This document shows, piece by piece, positions 44,383 to 53,522 of a stretch of DNA of 63,267 bases (position 1 is its first letter; the number at the start of each line of letters is the position of its first letter). The stretch is from Gordonia jinhuaensis (GTDB lineage: Bacteria; Actinomycetota; Actinomycetes; Mycobacteriales; Mycobacteriaceae): positions 1 through 63,267 of the forward strand of contig NZ_BMGC01000024.1 in the NCBI RefSeq assembly GCF_014639795.1, in the 5' to 3' direction. The notes below the pieces were generated by a model. The model saw nothing but the letters and a program-made list of their open reading frames with translations, did no database searches and was not told the DNA's origin. Both the position numbers and the translations under genes were made by a program.

Positions 44383-45711
44383 GTGCCCGCTCCAACGACC
44401 CCGTCCGCCAAAGCCATCTACGACAAGGATCGCTCATTCGTATTCCACTCGTGGTCGGCGCAGTCGTCGGTCGATCCGCTGGTGATCACCGGCGCCGACG
44501 GCGTGCACGTCATCGACGGCGACGGAAATCGACTGCTGGACTTCTCCTCTCAGCTCGTCTACACCAACATCGGCCATCAGCACCCGAAGGTGGTCGCCGC
44601 TGTCGCCGAACAGGCCCATCAGCTGTGCACGATCGCCCCGGCACATGCCAACGAGGCGCGCGCACGTGCGGCCGAGTTGATCATCGACATCGCGCCGGAG
44701 GGCTTTCGCAAGGTGTTCTTCACCAACGGTGGGGCCGATGCCGTCGAGCATGCGATCCGCATGGCACGGCTGACCACCGGGCGATACAAGACCCTCTCAG
44801 CATTCCGCGGCTACCACGGCGCCACCCAGCAGGCGATCAACCTCACCGGCGACCCGCGTCGGTGGCCCAGCGACTACGGATCCGCCGGCTCGGTCCACTT
44901 CTTCGCGCCCTTCCTCTACCGCAGCCAGTTCAACGCCGAGACCGACGAGCAGGAATGTGAACGGGCGCTGGCCCACCTGCGTTCACTCATCGAGTTCGAG
45001 GGGCCAGCCGGATTCGCCGCGATCATCCTCGAATCGATCCCCGGCACAGCCGGAATCATGCCGCCGCCGGCCGGATATCTCGCCGGAGTCCGGGCGCTGT
45101 GCGACGAGTTCGGCATCGTGATGATCCTCGACGAGGTGATGGCGGGCTTCGGTCGTACCGGAAAGTGGTTGGCACTCGAGCACTTCGACGCCGTACCCGA
45201 CCTCATCACCTTCGCCAAGGGCGTCAACTCGGGCTACGTCCCGCTGGGCGGCGTCATGATCAGCGAGCGCATCGCCGACGAATTCGCCACTCGCGCATAC
45301 CCCGGGGGACTCACCTACTCCGGGCATCCGCTGGCGTGTGCGGCAGCAGTGGCCACCATCGAGACGATGCACGACGAGCACGTGGTCGACAACGCCGCGC
45401 TCATCGGCGAGACCGTTCTCGGTCCGGGTCTGGCCGAGTTGGCCGAACGCCATCCGGTGATCGGTGACGTCCGCGGACTCGGCGTGTTCTGGGCTATCGA
45501 GCTGGTCGCCGATCGCGACACCAAGGAGCCCCTGGCACCCTATGGTGGATCGTCGCCGGCGATGGCCGCGATCGCCTCGCGCGCACAACGCAACGGGCTG
45601 TTGATGTTCCAGAACATGAACCGCTTCCACCTGACACCGCCGTGCATCGTCAGCGCCGAGGAGACCAAGCAGGCGCTGGCCATCCTGGACGATGCACTGT
45701 GCGCACTGTGA
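44383..45711 (+). CDS. class III aminotransferase, taurine-type (Toa/Tpa-like)
   Basis: 442 residues from GTG 44383, preceded by CGAGGAGACACC. PLP-fold features are FFTNGGADAVEHAIRMARLT, then AFRGYHGATQQAINLTGDPR. Next are ILDEVMAGFGRTGKWLALEH, and the Schiff-base Lys in LITFAKGVNSGYVPLGG. YSGHPLACAAA follows. The sequence fits the taurine/beta-alanine omega-aminotransferase branch. The context of TauABC, an IsfD-like SDR and a MocR regulator argues for taurine as amino donor. It converges with the regulator gene, 9 bp apart. Confidence 0.8.
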   Translation: MPAPTTPSAKAIYDKDRSFVFHSWSAQSSVDPLVITGADGVHVIDGDGNRLLDFSSQLVYTNIGHQHPKVVAAVAEQAHQLCTIAPAHANEARARAAELIIDIAPEGFRKVFFTNGGADAVEHAIRMARLTTGRYKTLSAFRGYHGATQQAINLTGDPRRWPSDYGSAGSVHFFAPFLYRSQFNAETDEQECERALAHLRSLIEFEGPAGFAAIILESIPGTAGIMPPPAGYLAGVRALCDEFGIVMILDEVMAGFGRTGKWLALEHFDAVPDLITFAKGVNSGYVPLGGVMISERIADEFATRAYPGGLTYSGHPLACAAAVATIETMHDEHVVDNAALIGETVLGPGLAELAERHPVIGDVRGLGVFWAIELVADRDTKEPLAPYGGSSPAMAAIASRAQRNGLLMFQNMNRFHLTPPCIVSAEETKQALAILDDALCAL

Positions 45712-45720
45712 CGCCGGCGG

Positions 45721-47202
45721 TCACGGTAATGCTGCGGCCAATTCCCTGATCCCCGGTTCGATCAACTCGGTTTTGATGGAGCTGTATCCGATCCGCAGGT
45801 TGGAATTGCGCCACGTGCCCGGGAAGTAGTAGCGCGACCCATCGGCGACGATGACCCCACGCTCCCGGGCACGTAACGCCCATCTCTTGCAGTCGATCTC
45901 GGGCGGGGCCGTGTACCACAGACTCACCCCGCCGGGCGGAAAGCCGCTCGATTCCTCGGCGGCGGGCAGGTAACGGAGCACGCTGTCGGTCAACGTCTCC
46001 CAGCTGGTGCGCAACCGCCGACGCTGACTGCGCAGCATCCGGTGATAGTCGCCGGATTCGATGAAGATGCCCATCGCGCGCTGGAGATGACCGGGCAGAT
46101 GTTTGGACCGATGATGGCGCTCGGCTCGCAACTCAGCGATCACCTCCGGCGGGCCGACGACGAACCCGAGTCGCACACCGGCGGCGAGGAATTTGGAGAA
46201 CGAACCCACATAGAGGACACGACCGGCGGTGTCCATCGCCTTGAGTGACGGTGTGGGCTGACCACGGAACCGGAACTCGCTGTCGTAGTCGTCCTCGATG
46301 ACGAATGCGTCTCTCTCGGCGAGCATCTCCATCAGCAGGCGCCGGCGCGGCAGACTCAACGTCACGTTGGTGGGGTGGTGGTGACTCGGGGTCAGATAGA
46401 TCGCGTCGAAATGCGGGGCGTTCTCGATCGCAGCACCCCAGTGGTCGGTGGCCACCGGGACCACCGACGCACCGATGCGTGCGCAGATGTGCCAGGCGTC
46501 CACATAGCCCGGGTTCTCCACGGCCACCGTCGACTGCCGAGTGAGCAGAACATCGGCGATCAGCGAGATCGCCTGCTGCGCACCGGAAGTGATGAGTACC
46601 TCATCCGGTGAGGCATCCACCCCCCGAGGCGGGAGGATCTCGTCGCACAGCGTCTGCACCAGCAGTGGATCGTCGCGGTCACCGGCGTCGCGCACGCTGT
46701 AAGCCAGATGCGGCGTGTGCAGCGCCTCGACCATCGCGCGCTGCCATGCCCGTGCGGGGAACGAGGAGAGTTCGGGCTGGGCGCTGATGAACGGATACGG
46801 ATAGTCCTGCCAGTCGGGAAACGCCGGCGCGCGAGTGACCGGCAACTGGGGCAGCTGAGCGCGGTGGGTCTCCAGCCGCTGCCCCCAGTCCATTGGCGCC
46901 GAGACCGATCGGGGACGCGCTCGTGCGACGCTGCGTTGTGCGACGTCGACTGGATACAACCCCGATCTCGGCCTGCTTTCGACCAGCCCCAGTGACGTGA
47001 GCTCCTGATAGGCGAGCGCCACGGTGTTGCGCGAGACCCCCAGTGCCGACGAGAGATATCTGGTCGAGGGCATCGGCCGCGATGGCCCGTAAACACCGCG
47101 TGCGAGCTGGTCTTCGAGGAGACCACGCACCTGCCGGTACAGCGGTACCGCCGAGGACTGGTCGAGAAGCAGGCCCGCGAACTCGTCGTCCATATCGCCC
47201 AT
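45721..47202 (-). CDS. MocR/TauR-type regulator (GntR HTH + aminotransferase domain)
   Basis: 493 residues from ATG 47202. The winged helix is VPLYRQVRGLLEDQLARGVY, followed by PSTRYLSSALGVSRNTVALA and LGLVESRPRSGLYPV. The rest is an aspartate-aminotransferase fold: ITSGAQQAISLIADVLLTRQ, then YLTPSHHHPTNVTLSLPRRR and YVGSFSKFLAAGVRLGFVVG (PLP Lys in SFSK). TauR of this family activates taurine genes with PLP and taurine. It sits between the aminotransferase and TSUP exporter genes. Confidence 0.85.
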   Translation of the reverse strand: MGDMDDEFAGLLLDQSSAVPLYRQVRGLLEDQLARGVYGPSRPMPSTRYLSSALGVSRNTVALAYQELTSLGLVESRPRSGLYPVDVAQRSVARARPRSVSAPMDWGQRLETHRAQLPQLPVTRAPAFPDWQDYPYPFISAQPELSSFPARAWQRAMVEALHTPHLAYSVRDAGDRDDPLLVQTLCDEILPPRGVDASPDEVLITSGAQQAISLIADVLLTRQSTVAVENPGYVDAWHICARIGASVVPVATDHWGAAIENAPHFDAIYLTPSHHHPTNVTLSLPRRRLLMEMLAERDAFVIEDDYDSEFRFRGQPTPSLKAMDTAGRVLYVGSFSKFLAAGVRLGFVVGPPEVIAELRAERHHRSKHLPGHLQRAMGIFIESGDYHRMLRSQRRRLRTSWETLTDSVLRYLPAAEESSGFPPGGVSLWYTAPPEIDCKRWALRARERGVIVADGSRYYFPGTWRNSNLRIGYSSIKTELIEPGIRELAAALP

Positions 47203-47288
47203 CGACCGCCCACCCATCCCTACTGGCACCACCGGTTGGGCTGCTTCTGGATCTTTTCGTCGAGACAGCCCGCCACGATCATAGGAGC

Positions 47289-48002
47289 ATGTTCGCACTG
47301 TCGCTCGCCGCCGCCGTGGTCACCGTGGTGGTGGCCGCCGCCGTGCAGGGGGTCACCGGCTCCGGCTTCGGCATCGTCGCCGCACCGGTGCTGATCGTGC
47401 TGTGGCCGCAGGTGATCCCGGGAACGCTGCTGTGGCTCGCGACGGCCGTCTGCACGCTGACCGCCACGCGCGAACGCAGCCACGTCGACTGGCCGTTCGT
47501 CCAACGGTGCTGTGCGGCGGCAGTCCCGGGAACCGCGGTGGGATTCGCGATCGCCGAGGCGCTGCCGGCCCACATCCTCATGATGTGCGTCGGGACGGTG
47601 GTGGTGGCTTCGGGGATCGCGGGACTCGCCGGAGCGCGCGTACCGATCACCGGCGGCACGACCCTTGCCGCCGGTGTCGGTGCAGGGATGCTGAATTACC
47701 TTGCCGCACTTCCCGGGCCGCCCGTCGCACTCACCTATCGGGGGCCCTCGGCGGCGACCGTGCGCTCGACGCTGTCGGCGATCTTCGCGGTGCTCTCGGT
47801 GGCCACCCTCGCGTTGCTGGCTGCCGGAAACCGCACCTCACCGCACGATGCGGCGGTGGCCGGACTGCTGCTCGGTCCAGTGCTGGTGGGGTTCGCCGTT
47901 GCCATCCCGCTCTCGCGCAGGGTCTCGGCGACGACCGTCTCGCGCGCCGCACTGATGTTGTCGGTACTCGGGGGTGCTGCGCTGGTCATCCGCACGTGGT
48001 GA
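47289..48002 (+). CDS. TauE/SafE (TSUP) family exporter
   Basis: 237 residues from ATG 47289, with AGGAGC just before it; longer upstream frames run into the MocR gene. About 7 to 8 hydrophobic helices carry family motifs: TGSGFGIVAAPVLIVLWPQV in the first half and MLNYLAALPGPPVALTYRG in the second. Members export sulfite, sulfoacetate or isethionate. It is divergent from MocR (86 bp). In this cluster an isethionate exporter role (as IsfE) is the simplest reading. Confidence 0.75.
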   Translation: MFALSLAAAVVTVVVAAAVQGVTGSGFGIVAAPVLIVLWPQVIPGTLLWLATAVCTLTATRERSHVDWPFVQRCCAAAVPGTAVGFAIAEALPAHILMMCVGTVVVASGIAGLAGARVPITGGTTLAAGVGAGMLNYLAALPGPPVALTYRGPSAATVRSTLSAIFAVLSVATLALLAAGNRTSPHDAAVAGLLLGPVLVGFAVAIPLSRRVSATTVSRAALMLSVLGGAALVIRTW

Positions 48003-48032
48003 CCAGCGTCTGGGACTTCGTGACGCGACAGG

Positions 48033-49634
48033 TCAGCCCGACGCGCGTGCCGTGTCGGCCCGCTGCCACGATCCCGCACGCAGCCGCACCGTCTCACCCT
48101 GGGAATCGTTGAGCACGCCGCCGATCGGGTCGGCGATCCGCACACCCGGTTCGGGATTGCGCACCAGATCGTATTCGGGTCGATAGATCTCGAACACCAC
48201 CAGCGCGCACAGGCCGAGTACCAGCACTGCACGCACCACGAGGAAGGTGAAGAACCAGCCGGGTGGCAACCATCGGGCGTCGGCGGGCAGGAAGATGCCC
48301 ATCAACGGAATCCAGGTGAGTGCGTCGACGGTCATCCAGGTCAACAGGATTCGGGCATGGGGTATGGCCAGCACCGCCAACGGGACCAGCCACAGCGAGT
48401 ACTGCGGACTCCAGACCTTGTTGACCAGAAGGAATCCCGCGACGAGAAGGAACAGCAGTTGCGCCACCCTCGGACGCGTCGGCGCGCGCAATCCCAGGAA
48501 CGCGACGAACAGGCACACGAGCACGAACAGCGCCAACGAAATCGCGTTGACCAGTGTGGGTGTCGAGCCGCCGCCGGCGCCCCAGTCGTAGCCGCTCACT
48601 TCCGTGACGACGCGGTACAGGGAGGTGACGTCGGGGTTGCGATCGGAGTTGAGCCGGAAGAACTCCCACCATCCACGCGGGTAGAGAGCGAGGATCGGCA
48701 CGTTGACCACAAGCCACGTCGCGACCGCGCACACCGCTGTCACCGCGAACTCGCGCACCTTGCCCGTGCGCAGACACAGCACCAACAGAACCAGCAGCGC
48801 CAGCGCCGGATACAGCTTGGCCGCAGTCCCGAGCCCGATGAACACGCCTGCGGCCCACAGGTTCCGGCGCGACCAGAACAGCAGCGCCACAGCCAGACAT
48901 GCCGTGGCGATCGCATCGAAGTTGGTGAAGATGTGCACGAACACCAACGGCGACAAGGCAACCAGCCACGTCGACCAGATACGTCTGCCCCCGAGTATCG
49001 CGGTGGCCCACACCGTGACCAGCCAGAACAGCGCCAGCCCGAATGCGACGACGGTGAAGAAGAGCACCACCTCGAGCGCAGCCGGCACGCCCCAGTTGTC
49101 GTGCATCCAGGTCCACGCCTTGGCGACCCGCATCGCGCCGTACATGTAGAGACCGGTGATCACCGGGTACTCCATGAAGCGTTGCTGTTCGCCACCGCCG
49201 GCTTTCGACTCGGTCCACGACAGCTTGTAGGGGAAGGCACCGCGATCGAGTCGCTCGGCGCTGTAAAGCGGGACCGTGTCGGTGTAGCACATCGCGATGT
49301 ACTGACGATGATGGTCCCAGTCCAGCGACAAGCCGTCGGAACCGGAGTGCTGCTGCAGACAACCGGCTTTGGTCGACCAGCCCAACGCCAGTCCCACCAG
49401 CGCGAGAGCGAGGATCACACGCAGCGGGGTCAGCCGTGCGCGCCCGACCACCCCGTGGCGTCCCAGTGGCCCGCCGACGAGTTTCGTGGCCGAGCGCACG
49501 ATCCCGTCCGATCGAGACGGGATGACCAGCTCGGTGTTCTCCCGCAGGTCGGCCGCCGGGGTGGCGGCCCACTCCCACTCGTCTGGATCCCCGGCGGGTC
49601 CGGGCGCCCCGCGAGGGTGACGGTTATCCGCCAC
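48033..49634 (-). CDS. GT87-type polytopic membrane glycosyltransferase, copy 2 (Rv0051-like)
   Basis: About 533 residues from GTG 49634, which overlaps the ponA stop by 11 bp; ATG 49712 would overlap more. About 12 helices. CLQQHSGSDGLSLDWDHHRQ and CYTDTVPLYSAERLDRGAFP match the first loop of the copy at 38335. MEYPVITGLYMY, KLYPALALLVLLV and NKVWSPQYSLWLVPLAVL are the family motifs. It follows ponA as Rv0051 follows ponA1 in M. tuberculosis. It probably transfers a sugar from a polyprenol donor on the outer face. Confidence 0.8.
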   Translation of the reverse strand: MADNRHPRGAPGPAGDPDEWEWAATPAADLRENTELVIPSRSDGIVRSATKLVGGPLGRHGVVGRARLTPLRVILALALVGLALGWSTKAGCLQQHSGSDGLSLDWDHHRQYIAMCYTDTVPLYSAERLDRGAFPYKLSWTESKAGGGEQQRFMEYPVITGLYMYGAMRVAKAWTWMHDNWGVPAALEVVLFFTVVAFGLALFWLVTVWATAILGGRRIWSTWLVALSPLVFVHIFTNFDAIATACLAVALLFWSRRNLWAAGVFIGLGTAAKLYPALALLVLLVLCLRTGKVREFAVTAVCAVATWLVVNVPILALYPRGWWEFFRLNSDRNPDVTSLYRVVTEVSGYDWGAGGGSTPTLVNAISLALFVLVCLFVAFLGLRAPTRPRVAQLLFLLVAGFLLVNKVWSPQYSLWLVPLAVLAIPHARILLTWMTVDALTWIPLMGIFLPADARWLPPGWFFTFLVVRAVLVLGLCALVVFEIYRPEYDLVRNPEPGVRIADPIGGVLNDSQGETVRLRAGSWQRADTARASG

Positions 49635-51918
49635 CACCGGCCCCGGTACCGGTCCGGACACCGTTACCGCTGCGGCCGGCGCCGTCACCCTCGTCGTTGG
49701 CGGTGCCGGCACCCCCGCCCGGCACCGCGTTGTTGTTGACGCCGTTGCCCTGTTCGTCGTCCGGCGCCTGCTCGGTCGTCTGTTGTTGCTGACCGCCGCC
49801 GGGAAGCGGGATCGTGATGCCCGGTGCGATCGTCAACTCCGGCGGGATGTAACTCGGCAGTGCGGGCTGGGTCTGTTCCTGGGTCTGCGTCGGGGAGGGC
49901 GCGGTGCGCTGCTCAGTGGTGCTGGGCGCGTAGGTGGTGGTCGGCTGGTACGTCGTCGGAACACCGGCCTGACCGCCGACCTCGGCCGGTTCGGGGAATT
50001 GCATGATCTCCTGGCCCTGCAACGCGTCGTCCATCGCCGACTGCCAGATGTCCGACGGCAGCCCCGAACCGTAGATGATGCTGCCCGAGTAGTTGAGCAG
50101 TTTGGCACCGTTGTCGGTGCCCACCCACACGGCCGTGGACAGCTGCGGGGTGTAGCCGACCATCCAGGCGTCCTTGTTGTATCCGGTATCGCCCAGCTGG
50201 GTGGTACCGGTCTTGGACGCCGACGGCCGCGACCCGCCGTCGAGAGCGTGGCCGCGCGAATACGCGGCGATCGGCTCCATCGCCGCGGTCAGGTTGTCGG
50301 CGACCTTGGCGGGGAACCGGCGCTCACCCTTGTCGGGGGTGCGCTCATAGAGGACGTTGCCGTCGGAGGTCTCCACCTTCTGCACGAAATGCGGCGCGCG
50401 GTAGATACCCGAGGCGGCGAATGTGGCGTAGGCCGAGGCCATGTCGATCACCCGGCTGGGGTACTGCCCGAGGACCACACCGCCCTCGACGTTGCCGTCG
50501 GCGTTGGTCAGCGTGTGGGCGATGTCGCCGAAACTCTCGGCGACGCCGGCCTGATGGGCGGCGTCGGCCACGGCGCGCGCCTGACCGTCGAGGTCCATCA
50601 TCAGCCGGTAGTAGACGGTGTTCAGCGACATCTTCAGCGCCACCGCCAGGTTGCAACTCCCGCAGCTCTCACCGTCGGAGTTCTCGATGTCCTGGCCGGT
50701 GGAGGTGGTGTAGGGCGCCGAGCTGTAGACCTTCGACAGCGGGATTCCCTGCTCGAGCGCTGCGGCGAGCGCGAAGACCTTGAATGACGAACCGGTCTGC
50801 AGACCGGCCTGCGCGTAATCGTAGCCCTGGCCGTCGTTGCCGCCGAAGTAACCACGGACCGCGCCGGTACGCGGGTCGATCGACACCGCGGCGGTACGCA
50901 GGTTGTCGGGCTCGCCGTCGAGTTTGCCGTTGGCGTTGTTCACCAGGGCGCGCTGTACCTGCGGGTCGATCGTGGTGGTGATCTTGAGTCCCTCGGTGCG
51001 CACCTCCTGCTCGGAGATGTTCAGCGACGACAACTCACTGAGCACCTGACTCTTGATCAAACCTGCGGGGCCCTGGGTGACCCCCACCTCGGTGGGGCTC
51101 TGGTTGAGCACCTTCGGGTACTCCATCGTGTCGGCCTGCTGCTGCGTGATCGCGCCGATCTTGACCATGCCGTTGATCACGTAATGCCAGCGGCCCACGG
51201 CGGCATCGTGATTGACCGCCGGGTCGTAGTAGGAGGGCGACCGGATGGATGACGCCAGGACCGCCGCCTCAGGGACGGTCAGATCCTTGACGTCCTTGTT
51301 GAAGTAGGCCTTGGACGCCGCGGCGATGCCATAGGCTCCGCGCCCGAAGTAGATGGTGTTGAGGTAGGCCTCCATGATCTGGTCTTTCGACCAGGAAGTG
51401 GCCATCTTCGTCGACACCGCCAGTTCCTTGAACTTGCGCTGATAGCTCACCTGATCGCCGACCAGGGCGTTCTTCACGTACTGCTGGGTGATGGTGGAGC
51501 CGCCGCCGGCGGAATCGTTGCCGGTGAGCTTGCCCAGCACAGCGCGGGCATAGCCGCGGACAGAGAAGCCGGAGTTGGTGCGGAACTCGCGATCCTCGGC
51601 GGCGATGACGGCGTTCTGCACACCCTCGGGGATGTCCTTGAGCGCCACGTCGGTGCGGTTGCCCTCGGGCGGGACGATCGTCGCCAGCGTGGCGCCGTTG
51701 TCGTAGGTGATGGTGGCGACCTGGTTCTGCTTGATGTCGCCGGGCTTGGGCACCGAGACCGTCATATAGGTGAACAGGAAGGCGACGACGCCGACGATGA
51801 CCACGATCGGGACGATGCTGCCGATGATCCCGACCGTCCACGCGACGGCCTTGTTTCGGCCCGAGCCTTCTCTCGGCGCGGACCTACGCCCATTGGCTCC
51901 GCCGGGACGGTTGCTCAC
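49624..51918 (-). CDS. ponA: bifunctional class A penicillin-binding protein PonA1-type
   Basis: 764 residues from GTG 51918 with GGAGAG before it. A cytoplasmic tail (1-~25) and a TM helix (VPIVVIVGVVAFLFTYM) come first. The glycosyltransferase domain has AVIAAEDREFRTNSGFS and GGGSTITQQYVKNAL. The transpeptidase domain has GSSFKVFALA (active Ser in S-x-x-K), MSLNTVYY (S-x-N) and SASKTGTTQ (K-T-G). A long Thr/Pro/Gln and Gly-rich tail follows (from about 660). It polymerises and cross-links peptidoglycan. Neighbours match the ponA1 locus of mycobacteria. Confidence 0.95.
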   Translation of the reverse strand: MSNRPGGANGRRSAPREGSGRNKAVAWTVGIIGSIVPIVVIVGVVAFLFTYMTVSVPKPGDIKQNQVATITYDNGATLATIVPPEGNRTDVALKDIPEGVQNAVIAAEDREFRTNSGFSVRGYARAVLGKLTGNDSAGGGSTITQQYVKNALVGDQVSYQRKFKELAVSTKMATSWSKDQIMEAYLNTIYFGRGAYGIAAASKAYFNKDVKDLTVPEAAVLASSIRSPSYYDPAVNHDAAVGRWHYVINGMVKIGAITQQQADTMEYPKVLNQSPTEVGVTQGPAGLIKSQVLSELSSLNISEQEVRTEGLKITTTIDPQVQRALVNNANGKLDGEPDNLRTAAVSIDPRTGAVRGYFGGNDGQGYDYAQAGLQTGSSFKVFALAAALEQGIPLSKVYSSAPYTTSTGQDIENSDGESCGSCNLAVALKMSLNTVYYRLMMDLDGQARAVADAAHQAGVAESFGDIAHTLTNADGNVEGGVVLGQYPSRVIDMASAYATFAASGIYRAPHFVQKVETSDGNVLYERTPDKGERRFPAKVADNLTAAMEPIAAYSRGHALDGGSRPSASKTGTTQLGDTGYNKDAWMVGYTPQLSTAVWVGTDNGAKLLNYSGSIIYGSGLPSDIWQSAMDDALQGQEIMQFPEPAEVGGQAGVPTTYQPTTTYAPSTTEQRTAPSPTQTQEQTQPALPSYIPPELTIAPGITIPLPGGGQQQQTTEQAPDDEQGNGVNNNAVPGGGAGTANDEGDGAGRSGNGVRTGTGAGGGG

Positions 51919-52151
51919 TGATGTCTCTCCGATCGCACTACTCGTTCGGCGCCAACACACGCCGCGGCACAGCAGCCCCAAACCGAGCAAACCGCGCCGA
52001 CCATCCAAGATAGCGGGCCGAACCGACCACAACGGACTGCTGGTGCCCGAAAGCACACCGATCGTCGAGGTCGTCGCATGTCAGCGCGAGGGTTCGACAG
52101 CCTGAATCCGGGTGGGCGGGCCCGGTGCGATCGGCACACAGCGCCGATCAC

Positions 52152-52247
52152 GTGCCCCGCTGCGCGACTGGAGTTTCAGTGCCCCGCTGCGCGGCTCGGT
52201 TCTCAGTGCCCCGCTGCGCGGCGGGAGTTTCAGTGCCCCGCTGCGCG
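52152..52247. repeat. 27-bp tandem repeats beside the DUF5318 gene
   Basis: Four copies of GTGCCCCGCTGCGCG start at 52152, 52179, 52206 and 52233, a strict 27-bp period with a GAGTTTCA- or GTTCTCA-like filler. The fourth copy overlaps the end of the DUF5318 coding region. A 27-bp unit encodes 9 residues, so the array may be an expanded C-terminus now outside the frame, or an intergenic repeat. It lacks the unique spacers of a CRISPR. Confidence 0.85.
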
Positions 52248-52628
52248 GCGGCGGCGTCGGGGTTTGCCGGTCGCCGGCCGGCCGAGTGCATACGACTGGA
52301 CCAGATGGTTCCAGTGGCAGGTGCGGCAGACCTCCACGGTGTGCACGCTGAATTCCTCGTGGGTGGCTGCGAGCTCGGTGATCTCCTCACCTGAGCGAGC
52401 CGAACCCGATATCGCGCCCAGGGAGTCGCCGAACACCCAGGACACCAGCGTGACCTGCTCTTTACGGCAGATCGGGCACACGACATCGCTGCCGCGGCCG
52501 TGGAACTTCGCGGCGCGCAGGAGGTAGGGATCTGCATCGCAGACCTCGGCAACCGCCGTGCGACCGGAACGAACGGCCGCGAGCACGGATCGCCGCCGGA
52601 GGGCGTAGTCCACGGTTTGTCGCTGCAC
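52230..52628 (-). CDS. DUF5318 zinc-ribbon-type protein (Rv0049-like)
   Basis: 132 residues. Two Cys pairs, VVCPICRKEQ and VEVCRTCHWNH, make a probable zinc site. RRRSVLAAVRSGRTAVAEVC, DADPYLLRAAKFHG and SWVFGDSLG are conserved in the actinobacterial DUF5318 family, found next to ponA1. The C-terminus is Arg-rich and runs into the tandem repeats. Function is unknown; the context suggests an envelope or nucleic-acid role. Confidence 0.8.
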   Translation of the reverse strand: MQRQTVDYALRRRSVLAAVRSGRTAVAEVCDADPYLLRAAKFHGRGSDVVCPICRKEQVTLVSWVFGDSLGAISGSARSGEEITELAATHEEFSVHTVEVCRTCHWNHLVQSYALGRPATGKPRRRRRAAGH

Positions 52629-52865
52629 CCGTCAAGGGTACGTCGGCTCTCGGCGCTGTGGCCGCTACCGGGTGGCGCACACCACGACACCCGGAGGTTC
52701 GGCTCTGGACAACTGGCCGATTCCGTGTGTTAGTGTTCAGTCCACCGCAGCGGTTATATCGGCCCGATACATACGCGAGTAGCATCGGCAATACGGGTCA
52801 CCACGACCTAGCGGTTGGGAACGAACCCGTCGACTACACCGGAGACCACGAGAAAGGGGCCCGCG

Positions 52866-53522
52866 ATGCTCGAACTGGCAATCCTGGGCCTGTTGCTCGA
52901 GTCGCCGATGCACGGCTACGAACTGCGCAAACGCCTCACAGGTCTGCTCGGTGCGTTCCGGGCGTTCTCCTATGGATCGCTGTATCCGACGCTTCGCCGG
53001 ATGCAGGCCGACGGCTTGATCGTCGAAGAGGCCGGCCCGACGGGCACGGTCAAACGCCGCGCACGTCGCGTCTACACCCTCACCCCCAAGGGTGAGGAGC
53101 GCTTCGCCGAGCTGGTCGCCGACACCGGGCCGCAGAACTACACCGATGATGGCTTCGGCGTCCACCTGGCCTTCTTCAGCCGCACCCCTGCCGTTGCGCG
53201 GATGCGGATCCTCGAGGGCAGGCGGCGTCAGGTCGAAGAGCGTCGCGAAGGACTTCGCGAAGCAGTCGGCCGGTCCACCCGCACAGTCGACCGCTACACG
53301 CGGCAGCTCCATCAGCTGAGCCTGGAGACCAGCGAGCGTGAGGTTCGCTGGCTCAACGAGCTCATCGCGGCCGAATCGGCGGATCACGCCGACGACGTCG
53401 ACTCCACTCCAGCCGGCCCAGGTGAGGCAACCGCCCAAGCCTCGGCCCGCTCATCCGCGTCCGGATCGTCCGGCGACTCACAAGTAACAGAGAAAGTAGA
53501 AGGGGAACCCGACCATGGGTGA
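52866..53522 (+). CDS. PadR-family regulator upstream of ino1
   Basis: 218 residues from ATG 52866. [20 protein letters not shown] is the PadR winged-helix opening, followed by [20 protein letters not shown] and [15 protein letters not shown] (wing). The C-terminal dimerisation helices ([20 protein letters not shown]) and an Ala/Ser/Gly-rich tail of about 40 residues follow. It overlaps ino1 by 8 bp, so it is co-transcribed with it. The same pairing exists in Mycobacterium (Rv0047c-ino1). Confidence 0.9.
   Translation: MLELAILGLLLESPMHGYELRKRLTGLLGAFRAFSYGSLYPTLRRMQADGLIVEEAGPTGTVKRRARRVYTLTPKGEERFAELVADTGPQNYTDDGFGVHLAFFSRTPAVARMRILEGRRRQVEERREGLREAVGRSTRTVDRYTRQLHQLSLETSEREVRWLNELIAAESADHADDVDSTPAGPGEATAQASARSSASGSSGDSQVTEKVEGEPDHG

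Noticed and set aside
48357-49739. Long plus-strand open frame of about 460 codons antisense to the membrane glycosyltransferase
   Set aside because: Arg/His/Gln-rich translation without domains; a high-GC shadow of the real minus-strand gene.
52152-52247. CRISPR-like spacing of four repeats
   Set aside because: Fillers between units are short and nearly alike, there are no cas genes, and the units are contiguous 27-mers.
52737-53438. Minus-strand frame opposite padR
   Set aside because: The PadR reading has a clear winged helix and overlaps ino1 in an operon.
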